52,145 nt of DNA. It comes from Bacteroidia bacterium. Lineage in GTDB: Bacteria > Bacteroidota > Bacteroidia > Bacteroidales > Azobacteroidaceae. Of the stretch, positions 49,416-52,145 are shown in pieces. The DNA lies in assembly GCA_026000155.1 (NCBI GenBank), contig BNYG01000014.1, positions 1 to 52,145 on the forward strand, given 5' to 3'. Position 1 is the stretch's first letter. The number at the start of each line of letters is the position of its first letter. The position numbers were made by a program, and so were the translations under genes. The notes under the pieces are model-generated. The model saw nothing but the letters and a program-made list of their open reading frames with translations. It had not been told where the DNA came from and did no database searches.

Positions 49416-51625
49416 ACCGCTATCAAGGCAATGTAGCCCACATCTGGTATTTGGATGATCTTCGTCTTTATGAAAATAATGCGAAAGATGCGTTGGTTAC
49501 AGCTATTACCTCGCCTGTCAGCGGCGGCGGTTTAGGAAGTGAAGAAACCGTTACGGTAAAAGTGAAGAACCCGGGCGGGCAAACACTTGCCAATATTCCG
49601 GTAAAATATGATGTGAACGGCGCCACAGTAGGCAACGAAATCATTGCGGCAACGATTAAACCTTTGAAAGAAATAACTTATACGTTCACCACCAAAGTAG
49701 ATCTTTCGGATGCAAAGACCTATACGATCAAAGCTTATACTGCTTTAGACGGAGATACGAACACGGCAAACGATGCAAGCACTGCTTATGTCACCAATAG
49801 CGGTCCGTGTGAAGTCACGACATTGCCGTATGAGGAAGGTTTTGAAAAGACGGACGAGTTGGGTATCGATGATTTTGTATGCTGGACTTCGTATGATAAA
49901 GACTCTCCATTCGATTCTTATTCTCCGAAATGGAAAACAGGTCCGCTCTTTAAAGCATACGCGGGAACGCTTTATCCTCATGGCGGAAACGTATTGGCTT
50001 ATCATGAAGATGCTCCTACCGGACAAGACGGTTACTTGGTTTCGCCCAAAATAAGCATTCCGTCAACCGGTGTGTATGGTTTGTCTTTCTGGTCGTTTAA
50101 CATTTATCCGGGCTACTATGACTACGGTAAAAACAGTGTTTTGATTTCCACCGGCAGTTCCGATCCGTCGAGCAAAGATTTCGTGGAAGTATGGTCGCCT
50201 CGACCGGTTGAGGATGAATGGGAGAATACGTCTGTGAATCTGGCGGATTATGCCGGGAAAGATATTTATATTGCTTTCCGTTATCAGGGAACAGATGCGC
50301 ATGCCTGGGTGATTGATGATATTCGTATCGACCAGCTGCCGGATCATGATGCCGGAGTAACCCGGATTTTATCTCCTTTGGAAGGCGGCGCTAAGGAAGC
50401 TCCGGTATCCGTGGAAGTAACTAATTTCGGTGCAGCTACGATTACCTCACTCAAAGCTGTATACAAAGTGAATGATCAAACTAAAGTGACAGAAACGTTT
50501 ACTACTAATATTAAATCCGGAAAAACGGCTACGCTTACATTTAAAACAAAAGCAGATGTATCCGCTTATAGTCATTATACAATAGAAGTTTATACACTGT
50601 TGAATGAGGATGCGGATGCAAGTAATGACAGCCGATCCCTATCATTTGGATACAGGGAAAATATCCCCTTATACGGATACCGGACCTATTTTGATGGTAT
50701 GACAGGCTTGCCGGATTTGGGACCTGTGTCTTTTACGGTAAATGACCCAACCAATATCAATGCGAATATCAGCGTCTTTAATGTTGGTCAAGATGTTGTA
50801 GCCGGTGAATATTATGATGGGAAAATCTATTTATATACAAAAACAGACAAAAATTTCATTACGCTTACAAGTGATTGGCAGGAAATATCTCGCGTAGCTG
50901 TTAGCTCCAGGGCAGATGATATGGCTTATGACTATTCCACTCACACCATGTATGCCATTACGAATACAAGCTCCACGAGTACGGTTACTGTTTCTGAATT
51001 AAATACGGTTGATCTTGTTACAGGCGTTCTGAATAGGGTTACCACTTTTGATAAGCATTTCTTTACACTGGCCTGTGATTTAAGCGGCAACTTGTATGCG
51101 ATAGACGCAGCCGGTAATTTATGTACCATAGATAAGCAAACCTACGCTGTTGCTATTCTCGGATATACAGGAGTCCTTCCGTTCGCTACTCAATCTATGG
51201 CGTTCGATCATACGACCGGAGCATTATATTGGGCATCGTTCGATGACTATTATGATGGCAGATTGATTGATGTGGATATTGTCCATCCGGGTGCATCCAT
51301 TGTTTTGGGTAATATAGGCGGTAATTATTCACAAATTTCAGCCTTATTCTCTCCTTATCCAAGAGATAGAGTGAATATTGTCAATCCGTCCTTAAACGAT
51401 CTTGCGATTGTGGTGTATCCGAATCCGGCGAAAGAGTTTGTCACTATTTCTGCGGTACCGGAAGGAGCAATTGTCAGCGTATTGGATTTGTCGGGACGTG
51501 TGCTGCAAAGCCGGCAGGCAGAGAGCGATCAGGTTACATTGAATTTGAATTTGAAAAGCGGCGTTTACTTTATTCAGGTAAGGAACAAGGATTCGCAAGT
51601 AATAAAAAAACTAATCGTTCAATAA
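49412..51625 (+). pseudogene. T9SS cargo protein lacking its N-terminus (CARDB, choice-of-anchor J, propeller-like)
   Basis: About 737 codons without a natural start: reading begins in the last strands of a jelly-roll domain (YRYQGNVAHIWYLDDLRLYE), the same segment that recurs complete later (FRYQGTDAHAWVIDDIRI). Order after that: CARDB domain (about 20-105), choice-of-anchor J/cleaved-adhesin domain (about 120-295, YEEGFEK...), second CARDB (about 300-390), a repeat-rich region with Tyr/Asp motifs (ADDMAYDYSTHTMYAIT) that looks like a beta-propeller (about 410-640), and a T9SS type A sorting domain (VVYPNPAKEFVTIS to KKLIVQ). The only near-start codon is a TTG in mid-domain. Such proteins are surface adhesins or peptidase-associated proteins; this copy is probably silent unless the missing part is elsewhere. 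Confidence 0.75.
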
Positions 51626-51669
51626 CTCTCGAAATGACGTTGCTATTTCTGCAAATAATGACAAAAGCC

Positions 51670-51840
51670 GATTAACGTTTAGCAGCAGATTCCTCGCCTA
51701 CGGCTACCAATGACGGCCAGTGTTTTTATAATTAGGAGGGGAAGGGGCGGGCGAAGCCGCCCTAACCTTTCCCTCTCTCTTGTTTTCTCCCAAAGGGCAG
51801 CGTCCTGTCGAGCGACGCGAAGCGGAGTCGAGACATCTGA
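51670..51840. repeat. Family-B palindromic repeat, degraded long form
   Basis: GATTAACGTTTAGCAGCAGA on the left and GAGACATCTGATG on the right match the arms of the element at 4154-4330. The middle again has a G-rich/C-rich hairpin (AGGGGAAGGGGCGGGC ... GCCGCCCTAACC). The rest of 51626-51996 has no gene; a GAAAATTTATAC...GTTTATAC motif at about 51842-51865 recurs at 48454-48476. Confidence 0.7.
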
Positions 51841-51996
51841 TGAAAATTTATACGCTGTTTATACTGTGAAAGAGAAACTCAATTAAAAAAATGAAGTAGA
51901 ATAAAAATCGAATTCGCCCCTACTATGCTGAAAAAAAATTAAAGTTAAAATTTCCAAAAAACAGGTTAAAAAATGGTTAATTATTTTTTTCAGGTG

Positions 51997-52145
51997 CTAT
52001 GAAAAATAATTAGCCAACCTATACAAAGCAAAATCTTTATCCTTGATTCCATAGTTGGAAGAAACAAATCGTTGGATTTTGCCATTTAACCTTTCCGCTT
52101 TAGCGTTAGTCAAGCCGGAGATGAAAAAGTTGATGATGTTTTCTT
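51997..52145 (-). CDS. IS transposase, C-terminal fragment (ISL3/ISAon1-like)
   Basis: The last 49 codons of a transposase that continues beyond the right edge. NFFISGLTNAKAERLNGKIQ followed by RF...NYGIKDKDFALYRLANYF is the C-terminal end of DDE transposases of the ISL3 type, where SGxTNAxAExxNxKIK contains the final catalytic Glu. Stop codon at 51997-51999. The terminal inverted repeat should lie in the next 100 bp to the left but I could not fix it. Confidence 0.75.
   Translation of the reverse strand, partial: ENIINFFISGLTNAKAERLNGKIQRFVSSNYGIKDKDFALYRLANYFS

Overview
The window reads as an accessory-rich stretch of a Bacteroidales (phylum Bacteroidota) chromosome. The evidence is direct: promoters have the Bacteroidetes -7 motif TAnnTTTG, Shine-Dalgarno sequences are mostly absent, proteins end in Por/type IX secretion (T9SS) sorting domains, and there are LytTR two-component systems, ~780-residue FtsX-like permeases and the ilvD-ilvB-ilvN-thioesterase-ilvC gene order. 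I cannot name a genus. Both window edges lie inside insertion sequences. No rRNA, tRNA, CRISPR array or prophage was seen.

Layout. 1-2.7 kb: an IS end has cut a TPR gene; then two secreted proteins share an N-terminal module. 2.7-4.6 kb: a repeat-dense island with a BrnT-type toxin-antitoxin pair between two identical 275-bp direct repeats. 4.6-8.3 kb: a LytTR regulator/TPR histidine kinase pair and a von Willebrand A lipoprotein. 8.4-27.5 kb: one long minus-strand efflux-type operon (TolC-like protein, membrane fusion protein, one ABC ATPase and six FtsX/MacB-like permeases), into which two VapBC-type cassettes bounded by inverted repeats have been placed. 27.7-30.9 kb: amino-sugar genes (nagB and a divergent ROK kinase), a sirtuin and a small lipoprotein.

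31-39.8 kb: branched-chain amino acid synthesis (ilvD, ilvB, ilvN, acyl-ACP thioesterase, ilvC) with the vitamin B6 genes pdxS/pdxT inside it, plus two paralogous small genes of unknown function, each ending against a convergent promoter-hairpin unit that may be a small RNA. 40-42.1 kb: trpC-trpF-trpA only, under its own promoter. 42.2-43.3 kb: a MazF-type toxin pair and a GNAT acetyltransferase. 43.3-45.9 kb: a second LytTR two-component system and a secreted protein. 46-48.4 kb: a DUF3226/TOPRIM-like protein and an OLD-like AAA ATPase, a probable anti-phage pair. 48.6-51.6 kb: diacylglycerol kinase and two T9SS cargo genes joined head to head, both lacking their N-termini. The window closes in an ISL3-like transposase.

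The strongest theme is small mobile sequence. At least two families of palindromic repeats are scattered through the window. Some supply the last residues of PdxT and of the thioesterase, and a separate short palindrome encodes part of a signal peptide. The leads I would follow first are the paralogous gene plus convergent hairpin RNA units in the ilv cluster, the inverted-repeat-bounded toxin-antitoxin cassettes in the permease operon, and the AAA/DUF3226 pair.
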